64,000 bases of DNA, from positions 682,001-746,000 of the forward strand of contig NZ_CP102830.1 in NCBI RefSeq assembly GCF_024730785.1, written 5' to 3'. The notes beneath the pieces are model-generated. The model was not told where the DNA came from and did no database searches. It saw only the letters and a program-made list of their open reading frames with translations. A program made the translations under genes and the position numbers. The stretch is from Pseudomonas sp. LS44. Its GTDB lineage: Bacteria; Pseudomonadota; Gammaproteobacteria; Pseudomonadales; Pseudomonadaceae. Below are positions 33,839 through 42,996 of this stretch, piece by piece. The first letter of the stretch is position 1, and each line of letters begins with the position of its first letter.

Positions 33839-33870
33839 GTTGGGCATCGCTACGCTCAGCACCAACCTAC
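33839..33870. repeat. Single 32-bp GTTGGGCATCGC-type arm
   Basis: Identical to the 32-bp right arm of the perfect inverted repeat at 61169-61200. Here only one arm is present. It contains the stop codon (33867-33869) of the adjacent lipoprotein gene. Confidence 0.85.
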
Positions 33871-34427
33871 TGGTACTTGGTCTTGAACAGGGCGATCTGC
33901 TTCTCGGGCTTCGGCTCTTCCTTGCCCAGCACATAGACCACGCGCTCGCCCTGCGGGCCGCCGCCGATGTCGTTGAAGCTGAAGGTTGGCTCGCCGATGC
34001 GGTTCATGTCGATCATGTCGCCGTAGCGGCTGAACACGTAGATGCGTCCGTCCTGGCGCATTTCGCCATAGAACTTCTCGGCCGGCGTCAGGCTGATGGT
34101 GAGGAACTGGTACGCGGCGATGGTTTTCAGGTCTTTGCCCTGATCCTCGGCGCGCAGGGCCAGGACGATGTCGCGGCCGTTTTTGTCTTTCTGTCCGGTT
34201 TCCTTCAGGTACGGCGCCTTACCAGTGGTGAGGAAGCTGCGGAACACGTTGTAGTCGTCGAAGACAAACAGCTGGGTTTCGGTGCGGACCTGATACCAGT
34301 CCTCGTTGTTCGGCGTCGCGGCAGCCGGCTTGGGTGCGGCGGCCGTTGGGCTGGTCGGTGCGCTGGTGCTGCACGCGGCGATGGATGCGGCCAGCAGGGC
34401 CAGTGTCAGCGGTTTGAGCAATTGCAT
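33867..34427 (-). CDS. Predicted lipoprotein of unknown function
   Basis: A 186-residue lipoprotein with lipobox SIAAC (Cys at residue 19) followed by a low-complexity Ser/Thr/Pro/Ala linker (about 20-40). The soluble domain includes DWYQVRTETQLFVFDDYNVFRSFLTTGKAPYLKETG and RIYVFSRYGDMIDMNRIGEP. I do not recognise the domain. The likely location is the outer membrane inner face. ATG at 34427 follows AGGGGGG. Its stop lies in a repeat arm, so the C-terminus may have been fixed by that insertion. Lies downstream of the autotransporter gene, same strand, 109 bp apart. Confidence 0.75.
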   Translation of the reverse strand: MQLLKPLTLALLAASIAACSTSAPTSPTAAAPKPAAATPNNEDWYQVRTETQLFVFDDYNVFRSFLTTGKAPYLKETGQKDKNGRDIVLALRAEDQGKDLKTIAAYQFLTISLTPAEKFYGEMRQDGRIYVFSRYGDMIDMNRIGEPTFSFNDIGGGPQGERVVYVLGKEEPKPEKQIALFKTKYQ

Positions 34428-34536
34428 GGAAATCCCCCCTCCAGATAGTGGATGAGGAATCTGCCGCAGTTCGGTGACAGTTGGATGAACGACAGATGGC
34501 GAACATGTGACGGCGCTGGCCAAGCGCCGCTAGTGG

Positions 34537-37290
34537 TTACCAGGCCAGGCGCGCGCCGAGGTTGCCGGCCCAGCCGTCGCGGGCATTGGAGTCGAGATTG
34601 CGGCTGTTTTCGACGCCCAGATAGACGCCGAAATTGGCGCTCAACTGGCCGTTCAGCCCGGCGCCGAGGTTCAGGCTGCTGCCCTGCAAATCGGTGGAAA
34701 TCGGTGTGCTGGCGACGTGTAGCGTGGCGGTTTGCGCGAAGTCGTGCCAGACATCAGCCTGCAGGTAGGGCTGCCAGCGCTGCTCGCCGTTGACCAGCTG
34801 GCCTTGCAGGCGTACGCCCAGCCGCCCGGAGACTTGTTCCTGATCCTCGAAGCGCAGACTAGCGATGGCGTCAGTGCTGTTGTCCATGCTCAACCGCTGG
34901 CCGACCACTTGCGCCTGTGGTTCCAGGCTGAGGTTGGCGCCCAGCGCGATCGGGTAGCCGGCTTCCAGCGAGGCGCTGAACAGGCGGCCGTCGAGGTCGG
35001 CCTGTCGGCCGCGTTCGGAGCGGCTTTCGCCATTCAGCCAGGTGTGCGTCAGCACGGCATCGACATAGGCTTCGCCGCTCCATACATGCGTCCAGTAGAG
35101 GCCGAGGCTGTAGCCGTCGAACTCGATGTCGCCGGCCTCGGCATTTCGCTGGGCCAGCACGGTGCCGTCGACATCGCCGTCGGCACGGCTGTAGCCGATG
35201 AATAGGCCGGCGTGGTCGCGCTGGCCGTCATCTCCTTCGCCGACGAACAGGTCCTGGCCGAGCTGGACGCCGCTCAGCGAGCCGTCGAAGGACGGCGCGA
35301 CGGTGCCGGCCCAGTCCTGCTCACGGTGTTCGCCGTAGGCCCGGGCCCAGCCGCCGCGCTCGTCGAGCAAGGCCTGGTCGCCCTGGCGCTGGTGGAAGGT
35401 GGCGATGGTGTCCAAGCCGAGTTGCAGGGCCAGCGGCGCGGCCACCGAGACCGGCGGGACTTCTTGGCGATAGAGCGGCGCCGGCGCCTGGCCGGCGTGA
35501 ACTTCCGGCAGTGCGGGGCTGCCGGGCGCCGGGGTGGGCAGCGGAAGCGCCGGCGGCGGATTCGAGCCGCCCGGGGTCGGCGGAGTGGGCGTGCCGGGGG
35601 CTGGCGTCGGGGTCGGCAGAGGGGGCGTGCCTGGGCTTGGCGTCGGCGTTGGCGGGGTGATGGCTGTCGATTGCACGGCCGGCGGAGCGATCAGGCTGTT
35701 GCGCAGGTACCAATTGTGCTCCGCGCCGGGGGTGACACCGCCGTGGAACAGCACGTATTCATAAGCGCCGGCAGCGATGGAGCCGCCGGCCAGGGAGAAG
35801 GCGCCGGGCGTGCTGGTGCCGCTCTGCACCAGCAGGATGCCGTTGCCGGTGGTCGCCGCGCCGGCGCCGTTCAGGTTGCTCAACTGGATCTGGCTGTCGC
35901 CGCTGGCCGTGCCGTCGACGATCAGGCGGTCGCTGGGCGAGTCGTCGCTGCCGAGGATGCTTTGCAACCGCAGTCGGGCGCCTTGGCCCTGGTAGTTGCC
36001 GTGGATGGTCAGGCGGTCGTTGGCATCGGCGGCGCCGTCGCTCAGGTCGAAGGTGCCGGCGTTGACCACCGACACCGGCGCGCTGCCATCGAAGCCGCCG
36101 ATCGCGCGACTGCCCTGGCCGCTGGCCAGCAGGCGGCTGCCGGCGTCCAGGGTCAGGGTGCCGGTGAGGCTGGCACTGTCGCCGAGCAGCAGGTCCTGGT
36201 CGAGGGTCAGGCTGGAGCCGTTGGCGAGGGCGATGTTCTCGAACTGGCGATAGCGCCCTGGCCGGGCGCTCTGGCTGTTGTCGAAGGTCAGGTTGTCGCT
36301 GCCCAGGCCGCCGTCGAGCAGCGGTGTCGGGGCCAGGAGTGCTTCGTTGAGGTTGCGCAGCACCGCCTGGTCGTTGCCATCGGCGAGCAGCACCGCGCCT
36401 TCGAGGCGTCCGCCATCCATCCAGGTGAATCGGTCGTTGCCGCCGCCCAGGCGCACCTCGGCGCCGACCTGGCCGCCACTCACGGTGACGCTGTCATTTC
36501 CGTCGCTGATGCTGATGTTGCCGCCAATGTCGCCGGCGCTGAGGAGGATGGTGTCATTGCCGAAGCCCGTCACCAGGTTGCCGTCGATCTGGCCGCCGGA
36601 CATGTCGAACAGGTTGTCGTCCAGCCGCATGTTTACCCGGCCGATGCGGCCGCCGCTCATGCGGGCAGTATCGCCGTTCTCGAAGGCGCCGACGATGCGT
36701 CCGCCGGTCATGGCGAAGGTGTCGTGGCTGTCGCTTTGGTCCAGCGAGGCGATCTGCCCGTTGTGCATGATGAAGTCGTTGCTGCCGTCGCCCTGGTTGA
36801 CCGCGCCGGTGATGGTGCCGCCGGTGACGATCAGGGTGTCGTCACCCAGACCCTGGTTGACTGCGCCGGTCACCGTGCCACCGAGCATCTCGAAGCGGTC
36901 GTTGCCGCTGCCGGACTGCACGGCGACGCCGCTGCCGGCGTTGATGTTGCCGTTGTTGATCAGGGTGCTTCCGGGGTTGCCATCCAGCCGTACGGCGGGA
37001 CCGGCGGTCGAGCGGATGTCGCCGAAGTTTTCGACTCGGCTGGCACTCTGCACCTGAATGGTGTTGCCGCCGGTCGTCAGACTGGCGCCGTTGGCGATGG
37101 TGACGGTGACGTTGCTGCTGCCTGGTGCGGCGCTGATGGGCGTGGTGACGGCGCTCGGGTCGGCGCTGCAGATGACGGTCTGGCCGGTGCCGGGGGTGTG
37201 GTTGGTGCAGGCGGCGAAGCTAGGCGGGGTGGTGATCAGCAGGGCGCTACCGACGAGCAGCAGCGCGGTATTCTTCTTTTTTAGCGGCAT
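34537..37290 (-). CDS. Autotransporter (type Va) with beta-solenoid passenger
   Basis: A 917-residue protein. Order: signal peptide (1-27, ending SFAA), a passenger with about a dozen degenerate repeats of the form GGxIxGxVxxGxGNDxFxxxGG (about 130-340), and a smoother beta-rich region with ANGSSLTLDQDLLL and TLTLDAGS. A proline-threonine linker (about 537-595) follows, then a 12-stranded autotransporter barrel (about 640-917) ending in RLAW with a terminal aromatic residue. The passenger should form a beta-helix outside the cell. No protease catalytic triad, RGD or lipase motif is seen, so an adhesin-like role is the default inference. ATG at 37290 gives a clean signal peptide. Confidence 0.88.
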   Translation of the reverse strand: MPLKKKNTALLLVGSALLITTPPSFAACTNHTPGTGQTVICSADPSAVTTPISAAPGSSNVTVTIANGASLTTGGNTIQVQSASRVENFGDIRSTAGPAVRLDGNPGSTLINNGNINAGSGVAVQSGSGNDRFEMLGGTVTGAVNQGLGDDTLIVTGGTITGAVNQGDGSNDFIMHNGQIASLDQSDSHDTFAMTGGRIVGAFENGDTARMSGGRIGRVNMRLDDNLFDMSGGQIDGNLVTGFGNDTILLSAGDIGGNISISDGNDSVTVSGGQVGAEVRLGGGNDRFTWMDGGRLEGAVLLADGNDQAVLRNLNEALLAPTPLLDGGLGSDNLTFDNSQSARPGRYRQFENIALANGSSLTLDQDLLLGDSASLTGTLTLDAGSRLLASGQGSRAIGGFDGSAPVSVVNAGTFDLSDGAADANDRLTIHGNYQGQGARLRLQSILGSDDSPSDRLIVDGTASGDSQIQLSNLNGAGAATTGNGILLVQSGTSTPGAFSLAGGSIAAGAYEYVLFHGGVTPGAEHNWYLRNSLIAPPAVQSTAITPPTPTPSPGTPPLPTPTPAPGTPTPPTPGGSNPPPALPLPTPAPGSPALPEVHAGQAPAPLYRQEVPPVSVAAPLALQLGLDTIATFHQRQGDQALLDERGGWARAYGEHREQDWAGTVAPSFDGSLSGVQLGQDLFVGEGDDGQRDHAGLFIGYSRADGDVDGTVLAQRNAEAGDIEFDGYSLGLYWTHVWSGEAYVDAVLTHTWLNGESRSERGRQADLDGRLFSASLEAGYPIALGANLSLEPQAQVVGQRLSMDNSTDAIASLRFEDQEQVSGRLGVRLQGQLVNGEQRWQPYLQADVWHDFAQTATLHVASTPISTDLQGSSLNLGAGLNGQLSANFGVYLGVENSRNLDSNARDGWAGNLGARLAW

Positions 37291-37348
37291 ATCCTCTGTT
37301 CCCTGGATAGTTGACCTAGGGGACAGCGTAGATGGCCGGAAACAAGGC

Positions 37349-37373
37349 GCAACCCGCATTGTAAACGGGTTGC
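37349..37373. terminator. Stem-loop between autotransporter and Tsx-like gene
   Basis: GCAACCCG (37349-37356) pairs with CGGGTTGC (37366-37373). It is downstream of the Tsx-like stop on the minus strand and upstream of the autotransporter start, without a strong T-run. Confidence 0.4.
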
Positions 37374-37423
37374 AGCCGGCCGGTGGCCATGGCGGAGCAT
37401 GGCTTCCGGCTGGCGGGGAGGGC

Positions 37424-38221
37424 TTAGAAGTGCACTTTGGCCAGGAAGCTCAGCGCGCTCTGGTCGGTGCGGAACGCCTGGCTGTCTTCGATGGCGTATT
37501 TGTCCGACCAGTAGTCGTACTCGACGCCGACGTAGAACTTCTTCACCGCGCCCCAGCCCATGGCCTTGCCGAGGTCGTACTTGATCTGCGGGTTGATGTG
37601 CAGGTTGGCGTGCATGTCCGACTCGTTGCCGCTGCCGTCCTTGTTGTTCCACACGTAGTCGATGAAGCCGTCGACCACCAGGTCGGAATTACCGACCGGG
37701 ATTGTGTAGGACCAGGTCGGAGTGACCTGCCACTGACCCTTGGGCTGATTGCTGATGCCGTCCGGCTTGCGGTAGTAGAAGTTCAGCTGGAAGAAATCGA
37801 AGCCGGGGACGTTCAGATCGAAGCCTGGGCCGAGCAGGTAGTTCTGCGTGCTGTTCTCACCGCGCTCGTAGGTGGCGGCGAGCAGCACGTCCTTGATCGG
37901 GCCGAAGGACATGTCTGTGCCGCTGATTTTGCCGAACGACAGGCGTGGCGAGATTTCACCGTAGTAGGTGTCGCTGCCGGCGGAGAAGTCGCGCTCGCCC
38001 TGGTAGTTGATCTGGTCGACGAACATGAACAAGTCACCCCAGTTCCAGCCGCTGGCGTGCTCGAAGGTCCAGGTCTGCTGGGTCGGCGGGTTGACTTGGA
38101 AATCCTTGCCCCAGAGGAAGCTCAGGCTGTTGTCCTGCCACAGCAGCGCGTCGCCGGCCGAGGCCTGGCCGGCGGCAAGCAGGCTGCCGGCGAGCACGAG
38201 AGAAGAGAGTGCACGATTCAT
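37424..38221 (-). CDS. Nucleoside-specific channel (Tsx/OmpK-like) outer-membrane porin
   Basis: A 265-residue outer-membrane protein with signal peptide (1-22, ending ASA). It then shows the Channel_Tsx pattern: WQDNSLSFLWGKDF, WTFEHASGWNWGDLFMFVDQIN, YYGEISPRLSFGK and a C-terminal phenylalanine recognised by the barrel assembly machinery. Tsx proteins admit nucleosides; family relatives may carry other substrates. It is divergent from the NhaD-like gene. A short palindrome sits about 44 bp upstream of its ATG. Confidence 0.87.
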   Translation of the reverse strand: MNRALSSLVLAGSLLAAGQASAGDALLWQDNSLSFLWGKDFQVNPPTQQTWTFEHASGWNWGDLFMFVDQINYQGERDFSAGSDTYYGEISPRLSFGKISGTDMSFGPIKDVLLAATYERGENSTQNYLLGPGFDLNVPGFDFFQLNFYYRKPDGISNQPKGQWQVTPTWSYTIPVGNSDLVVDGFIDYVWNNKDGSGNESDMHANLHINPQIKYDLGKAMGWGAVKKFYVGVEYDYWSDKYAIEDSQAFRTDQSALSFLAKVHF

Positions 38222-38258
38222 CGTTTGGTTGGCTCCAAATGGGTATAGTTTTTAGATT

Positions 38259-38285
38259 AAAAGCTGACCGATAGGTCAGGCTTTT
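38259..38285. promoter_or_regulatory. Palindrome upstream of the Tsx-like gene (operator or leader hairpin)
   Basis: AAAAGC-TGACC-gata-GGTCA-g-GCTTTT, 11-bp arms with one bulged base. The core TGACC/GGTCA (38265-38278) is perfect. It lies at the place of the core promoter on the minus strand. It could be a regulator site or, because the arms end in A- and T-runs, an attenuator-like leader hairpin. The remainder of the 355-bp divergent region (38222-38576) shows no gene. Confidence 0.45.
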
Positions 38286-38576
38286 CTCTTGGCAGCAAGA
38301 ATGAAGCCAAGAGGGCAAAAGAATCGCGGGAGATTCTAGCTGAAGCGGCTAACTCGTTGAATTTTTATGCATAAACGAGCGGTTTTGGGGGGCTCCGGGC
38401 ACCTGCGGGCCAATATAGGCAACGCGCCAAATTGCTGATCGAACTGACAGCTTTGCTTCAACTTGGGGCGTAACGGCGCCAATGCGTAACCATTGGAAAC
38501 GCCACAAAGGCGGATGCCATAGCCGTTGTGTATTAATCTTCGCTGTCTGATTGGAGAAGTATTCTGCGGAGTCGCG

Positions 38577-39980
38577 ATGAAAATGATGCCCAAGACCGCC
38601 CTGGCCGTTCTGTTGTTACTGCCGTCCTTGGCCCACGCTGCCGAGCTGGATGGCGCGACGCTGAGCCTGCTCTGGGCGCTGCCGTTCGCCGGCATCCTGC
38701 TGTCGATCGCCTTGCTGCCGATCTTCGCCCCGCATTTCTGGCATCTGCATTTCGGCAAGATCACTGCGGTCTGGACGCTGGCCTTCCTGATCCCATTCGC
38801 GCTGAGTTTCGGCACTCATGCCAGCGCCGCGCTGGTGGTGCATGCGCTGCTCGCCGAGTACATCCCCTTCATCCTCCTGCTGTTCGCCCTCTACACCATC
38901 TCCGGTGGCATCCTGCTGTGGGGCAACCTGCACGGCTCGCCGGCGCTGAACACCGGGCTGCTCGCCCTCGGGGCGCTGCTCGCCTCGCTGATGGGCACCA
39001 CCGGCGCGGCGATGCTGCTGATCCGCCCGCTGCTGCGCGCCAATGACAACCGCAAACATAAAGTGCATGTGGTGGTGTTCTTCATCTTCCTGGTCGCCAA
39101 CGTCGGCGGCGGGTTGACTCCGCTGGGTGATCCACCGCTGTTCCTGGGTTTCCTCAAGGGCGTCGACTTCCTCTGGACCGTCGAACACATGGCCGTGCCG
39201 GTGGCGGTGCTGTCGGCGGCGCTGCTGGCGATCTTCTATGTCCTTGACCGCTACTTCTTCAGCAAGGAAGACGAGTTGCTGGCGCGCGACCCGTCGGCGG
39301 ATGCGCCGCTCAAGCTGTACGGCAAGTGGAACCTGCTGCTGATCCTCGGCGTGGTCGGCGCGGTGCTGCTGTCCGGGCTGTGGAAACCGGGGATCAGCTT
39401 CGAGGTGATGGGTACGCCGGTCGATCTGCAGAGCCTGGTGCGCGATGCGCTGCTGATCGGCCTGGCGTTGGTCTCGCTGGCGATCACCCCCAAACAGGTG
39501 CGCGCCGGCAACGAGTTCAACTGGGCGCCGATGGCCGAGGTCGGCAAGCTGTTCGCCGGCATCTTCATCACCATCGCCCCGGCCATCGCCATCCTGCGCG
39601 CCGGCAGCGACGGGCACCTGGCCGGGCTGGTGGCGCTGGTCTCCGACGCCAACGGCGCGCCGATCGACGTCATGTACTTCTGGATGAGCGGCCTGCTCTC
39701 CGGCTTCCTCGATAACGCGCCGACCTACCTGGTGTTCTTCAACCTGGCCGCCGGCGACGCGCAGCACCTGATGCACGATCTGCCCGGCACCCTGCTGGCG
39801 ATCTCCATGGGCTCGGTGTTTATGGGCGCGCTGACCTACATCGGCAACGCGCCGAACTTCATGGTCAAGGCCATCGCCGAGCAACGGGGCGTGCAGATGC
39901 CGAGTTTCTTCGGCTTCCTGCTGTGGTCATGCGTGATTCTTCTGCCGCTGTTTGCCGTGCTCAGCCTGCTGTTCTTCTGA
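38577..39980 (+). CDS. NhaD-like sodium:proton antiporter (ArsB/NhaD superfamily)
   Basis: A 467-residue polytopic transporter with about 11-12 hydrophobic segments after a short N-terminal hydrophobic stretch ending AHAAE (signal-like). Ion-transporter superfamily features include NVGGGLTPLGDPPLFLGFLKGVDFLW (about 176-201) and SGFLDNAPTYLVFFNLA near 380, with the conserved Asp-Asn-Ala-Pro. Relatives exchange Na+ or Li+ for protons. ATG at 38577 is chosen over the earlier in-frame start because it gives the expected N-terminus. It is monocistronic or followed by the channel gene 90 bp downstream. Confidence 0.82.
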   Translation: MKMMPKTALAVLLLLPSLAHAAELDGATLSLLWALPFAGILLSIALLPIFAPHFWHLHFGKITAVWTLAFLIPFALSFGTHASAALVVHALLAEYIPFILLLFALYTISGGILLWGNLHGSPALNTGLLALGALLASLMGTTGAAMLLIRPLLRANDNRKHKVHVVVFFIFLVANVGGGLTPLGDPPLFLGFLKGVDFLWTVEHMAVPVAVLSAALLAIFYVLDRYFFSKEDELLARDPSADAPLKLYGKWNLLLILGVVGAVLLSGLWKPGISFEVMGTPVDLQSLVRDALLIGLALVSLAITPKQVRAGNEFNWAPMAEVGKLFAGIFITIAPAIAILRAGSDGHLAGLVALVSDANGAPIDVMYFWMSGLLSGFLDNAPTYLVFFNLAAGDAQHLMHDLPGTLLAISMGSVFMGALTYIGNAPNFMVKAIAEQRGVQMPSFFGFLLWSCVILLPLFAVLSLLFF

Positions 39981-40070
39981 GGAAGTGGTATCGCGGTTGC
40001 CCGCACGGCTGGCCTAGAATCTGCGGCAGGCAGCCGCTGGGGCTTGCCGCGCAGGCAAGGAACAGGCGCG

Positions 40071-41513
40071 ATGCTGTCATGGTTGCTGGACCACCCGCTG
40101 ACGAGTGCGATTGTGTTGCTCGGCTTCGATCTGCTGCTGTGGCAGGTGCTGCCCGCGCATGTGCAGCGCTGGAAAGTGCTGCTGCGCGTCGCGCTGTTCG
40201 TCGCCTACAGCCTGCTGCTGTTCAACACCGGCCTGAGCCCGTTGCAGGGCGCGCCATGGCCGGAATTGCTGCCGCAACACCTGACCGCCACGGTGTTGCT
40301 GATCGCCTGGTGGCTGTTCTGCGCGCGGACCCTGACGATCCTCATCGGCGCCGTGCTGATGCCGCGCAGCGGCCATACCAGCCGGCTGCTACAGGACGTG
40401 CTGGGGGCGATCATCTTTCTGGTCGCGATCATCGCTGCCGCCGCGTATGTCATGCAGCTACCGGTCAAAGGCCTGCTGGCGACCTCCGGGGCCTTGGCGA
40501 TCATCGTCGGCCTGGCGTTGCAGAGCACCTTGGGCGACGTGTTTTCCGGCATCGTGCTGAATACCACCAAGCCCTATCAACTGGATGACTTCATCTCCAT
40601 CGACGGCACCGAAGGTCGGGTGGTGGAAATTGATTGGCGCGCCACCCACCTGCTGACCAGCCAGGGCACCCTGGCGGTGATTCCCAACTCGTTGGCGGCC
40701 AAGGCCAAGGTCCTCAACTTCAGTCGGCCGAGCGAACTGCATGGGGTATCGATCAAGTTGGAATTTCCCGCCCAGGTGCGCCCGCGCCTGGTGATCGACG
40801 CCCTGGAACGCGCCCTGCAAGGCTGCCGCGAGCTGCTCATCGCGCCGCGTCCGAGTGTGTCGATGAAGAACACCGCCAATGGCACGCTGGAATACGAGGC
40901 CAACGGGTTCGTCAGCGCCATCGGCCAGAAAGGCGCAGTGCGTAATCAGCTCTACGATCTGGCCTACCGCCACCTGCAAGCCTGCGGGGTGTTGCTGCCC
41001 GGTACGCCGTTGGGTTCGACGCGCGGCCGCGCGCTGCTGGAAAGTGTCAGCCTGTTCGCCTCGCTTGGTGACGAGGAAAAGCTCGCATTGAGCGAGCACA
41101 TGCGCCGCCAGGACCACGCCGCCGGCCAGCTGGTGCTGGATACCAGCACGACCAGCGATGGCCTGCTGATCATCGAGTCCGGGGTGATTTCGGTGACCTT
41201 GATCGGCGAGGGCGAAACCATCGAAGCCGGGCGCATGGGTCCGGGCGAAGTGATCGGCGAGGCTAGCATTCTCGCCGAGCACGTCGCGCCCGCGCAGTTC
41301 ACCACCCTGACGCCCTGCACGCTGTATCGTATTGACAAGGAACACCTTGAGCCCTGCCTGCAGGCCCGCCGCGAAATTGGCGAGGCGATGGCCAAGTTGC
41401 TCAGTTACCGCGAGCAACGCAGCCAGGCGTTGCTCAGCGAAAAACCGCTGGTGGTGGAGAAGCGCGGCTTGCTGCGCTGGCTGCGTAACCGCTCGGCCAA
41501 GCGCCAGGCGTAG
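40071..41513 (+). CDS. MscS-type mechanosensitive channel fused to cyclic nucleotide-binding domain
   Basis: A 480-residue inner-membrane channel. Four N-terminal spans (about 10-150) lead to the pore helix VKGLLATSGALAIIVGLALQSTLGDVFSGIVLN (about 130-165). The MscS beta domain follows (YQLDDFISIDGTEGRVVEIDWRATHLLTSQGTLAVIPNS), then the C-terminal domain. A cyclic nucleotide-binding-like domain lies at about 325-450 (LFASLGDEEKLALSEHM, GLLIIESGVISVTL, GPGEVIGEASILAEHVAPAQFTTLT). The phosphate-binding cassette there, GEVIGEASIL, lacks the usual Arg, so cAMP binding is doubtful. AAGGAA lies 9 bases upstream of the ATG. Confidence 0.88.
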   Translation: MLSWLLDHPLTSAIVLLGFDLLLWQVLPAHVQRWKVLLRVALFVAYSLLLFNTGLSPLQGAPWPELLPQHLTATVLLIAWWLFCARTLTILIGAVLMPRSGHTSRLLQDVLGAIIFLVAIIAAAAYVMQLPVKGLLATSGALAIIVGLALQSTLGDVFSGIVLNTTKPYQLDDFISIDGTEGRVVEIDWRATHLLTSQGTLAVIPNSLAAKAKVLNFSRPSELHGVSIKLEFPAQVRPRLVIDALERALQGCRELLIAPRPSVSMKNTANGTLEYEANGFVSAIGQKGAVRNQLYDLAYRHLQACGVLLPGTPLGSTRGRALLESVSLFASLGDEEKLALSEHMRRQDHAAGQLVLDTSTTSDGLLIIESGVISVTLIGEGETIEAGRMGPGEVIGEASILAEHVAPAQFTTLTPCTLYRIDKEHLEPCLQARREIGEAMAKLLSYREQRSQALLSEKPLVVEKRGLLRWLRNRSAKRQA

Positions 41514-41540
41514 GGTTAACGCGGTTGGCGCGGAGTGCTG

Positions 41541-41602
41541 ATCGCGAATGAATTCGCTCCTACAGGGATATGGCGTTTGGCAGGAGCGAATTCATTCGCG
41601 AT
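41541..41602. repeat. REP inverted pair, outward orientation
   Basis: Arms ATCGCGAATGAATTCGCTCC (41541-41561) and its exact complement (41582-41602), 21 bp each around a 20-bp loop. It is the same family as 24742 but with left and right arms swapped. The surrounding gap 41514-41712 has no gene; the end of it carries the CAGGAG ribosome-binding site of the next gene. Confidence 0.85.
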
Positions 41603-41712
41603 GCAGGCCACCGCTACCCGCTGTACGGCGCATTAGCTGCGCAGCTGTATCGGGGCGAATTCCACGGCGGCTGCGATAGTTTTTCACCCACCCTTGCTGT
41701 CAGGAGTTGTCC

Positions 41713-42762
41713 ATGTCCACCGTCTGCGATCTGCTCGGCATCCAACACCCGATCATCCAGGCGCCGATGGCCGGCGTCTCCACGCCGCAATTGGCGGCGG
41801 CGGTGTGCAACGCCGGCGGCCTCGGCTCGCTGGGGATTGGCGCGAGCACGGTCGAGCAGGTGCGTGCGCTGATTGCCCAGACCCGCGAGCTGACCGATCG
41901 ACCGTTCAATCTCAATCTGTTCTGCCATCGCCCGGCGCATGCCGATGCGGCGCGCGAGGCGGCTTGGCTCAAGTATCTGCAGCCGTGGTTCGCCGAGTTT
42001 GGCGCGCAGCCGCCGGCCAGCCTGCGCGAGCCATATCCGAGTTTTCTCGCCGATCCAGCGATGCTTGAGCTGCTGCTCGACGAGCGTCCGGCGGTGGTCA
42101 GCTTTCATTTCGGTCTGCCGCCTGCCGCCACCATCGCCGCGCTGCGGCAAGCCGGCATCACGTTGATGGCCAGTGCCACCAATCTCGCCGAAGCGGAGTT
42201 GATCGAACGCGCCGGCATCGATCTGCTGATCGCCCAGGGCGTCGAGGCCGGCGGTCATCGCGGGGTGTTTATGCCTGAACAGGGCGATGCTCAGATCGGC
42301 ACCCTGGCGCTGCTGCGCCTGTTCGCCAACCACTCGCGGCTGCCGTTGATCGCCGCTGGCGGGATCATGGATGGCGCCGGAATTGCCGCCGCGCTGGCAC
42401 TGGGCGCGGGGGCCGCGCAGTTGGGTACGGCGTTCATCCTGTGTCCGGAATCGGCGGCCAATGCCGCCTATCGCGCAGCGTTGCAAAGCCCGCGCGCCCG
42501 GCAAACGGCGATCACCGCGGCGATTTCCGGGCGGCCGGCGCGCGGCTTGGTCAACCGCATGCACCGCGAGGTGGATGTCGTGGGGGCGCCGCCGCTGCCC
42601 GATTACCCGATTGCCTACGATGCCGGCAAGGCTCTGCACGCCGCTGCCAGCGCGCAGGGTAATCAGGACTTCGCCGCGCACTGGGCCGGTCAGGGTGCGC
42701 CGCTGGCGCGGGAACTGCCGGCGGCGGAGCTGATGGCTGTGCTGTTGGCTGAACTGGGCTGA
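41713..42762 (+). CDS. Nitronate monooxygenase (2-nitropropane dioxygenase family)
   Basis: A 349-residue FMN-dependent TIM-barrel enzyme that oxidises alkyl nitronates such as propionate-3-nitronate. Motifs: [33 protein letters not shown] (about 8-40), NLNLFCHRP (about 73-81), [14 protein letters not shown] with the catalytic His near 182, [32 protein letters not shown] near 214-245 for FMN phosphate binding. ATG at 41713 is favoured by CAGGAG. Likely cytosolic and monocistronic. Confidence 0.88.
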   Translation: MSTVCDLLGIQHPIIQAPMAGVSTPQLAAAVCNAGGLGSLGIGASTVEQVRALIAQTRELTDRPFNLNLFCHRPAHADAAREAAWLKYLQPWFAEFGAQPPASLREPYPSFLADPAMLELLLDERPAVVSFHFGLPPAATIAALRQAGITLMASATNLAEAELIERAGIDLLIAQGVEAGGHRGVFMPEQGDAQIGTLALLRLFANHSRLPLIAAGGIMDGAGIAAALALGAGAAQLGTAFILCPESAANAAYRAALQSPRARQTAITAAISGRPARGLVNRMHREVDVVGAPPLPDYPIAYDAGKALHAAASAQGNQDFAAHWAGQGAPLARELPAAELMAVLLAELG

Positions 42763-42996
42763 GCAGCGGCGCCGCATTCTCGCTGGGAGCGTGATAAAGG
42801 GACTGGCAGCTAGTCCAAATGGGTGTAGTTCGTTGGGGCGAGGCGCCCGCTGCGGGGCCATGCTTCAATTCAGGCCCGCTTGCTGCGCCGTCGGAATCCA
42901 GTGCCAGCGGCGTCCTGCCATGCAGTTGCGTGCTTAACATGGCAGTGTCGAGCGCTGATCCGTCGGGTCGGTTCGTTTAGCTGAGAAAGGTGTTCT

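Noticed and set aside
35212-37284. 690-codon open frame on the plus strand
   Set aside because: It is exactly antisense to the autotransporter gene, whose signal peptide, repeats, linker and barrel are all coherent. The plus frame is repetitive only because the passenger repeats are, with no domain.
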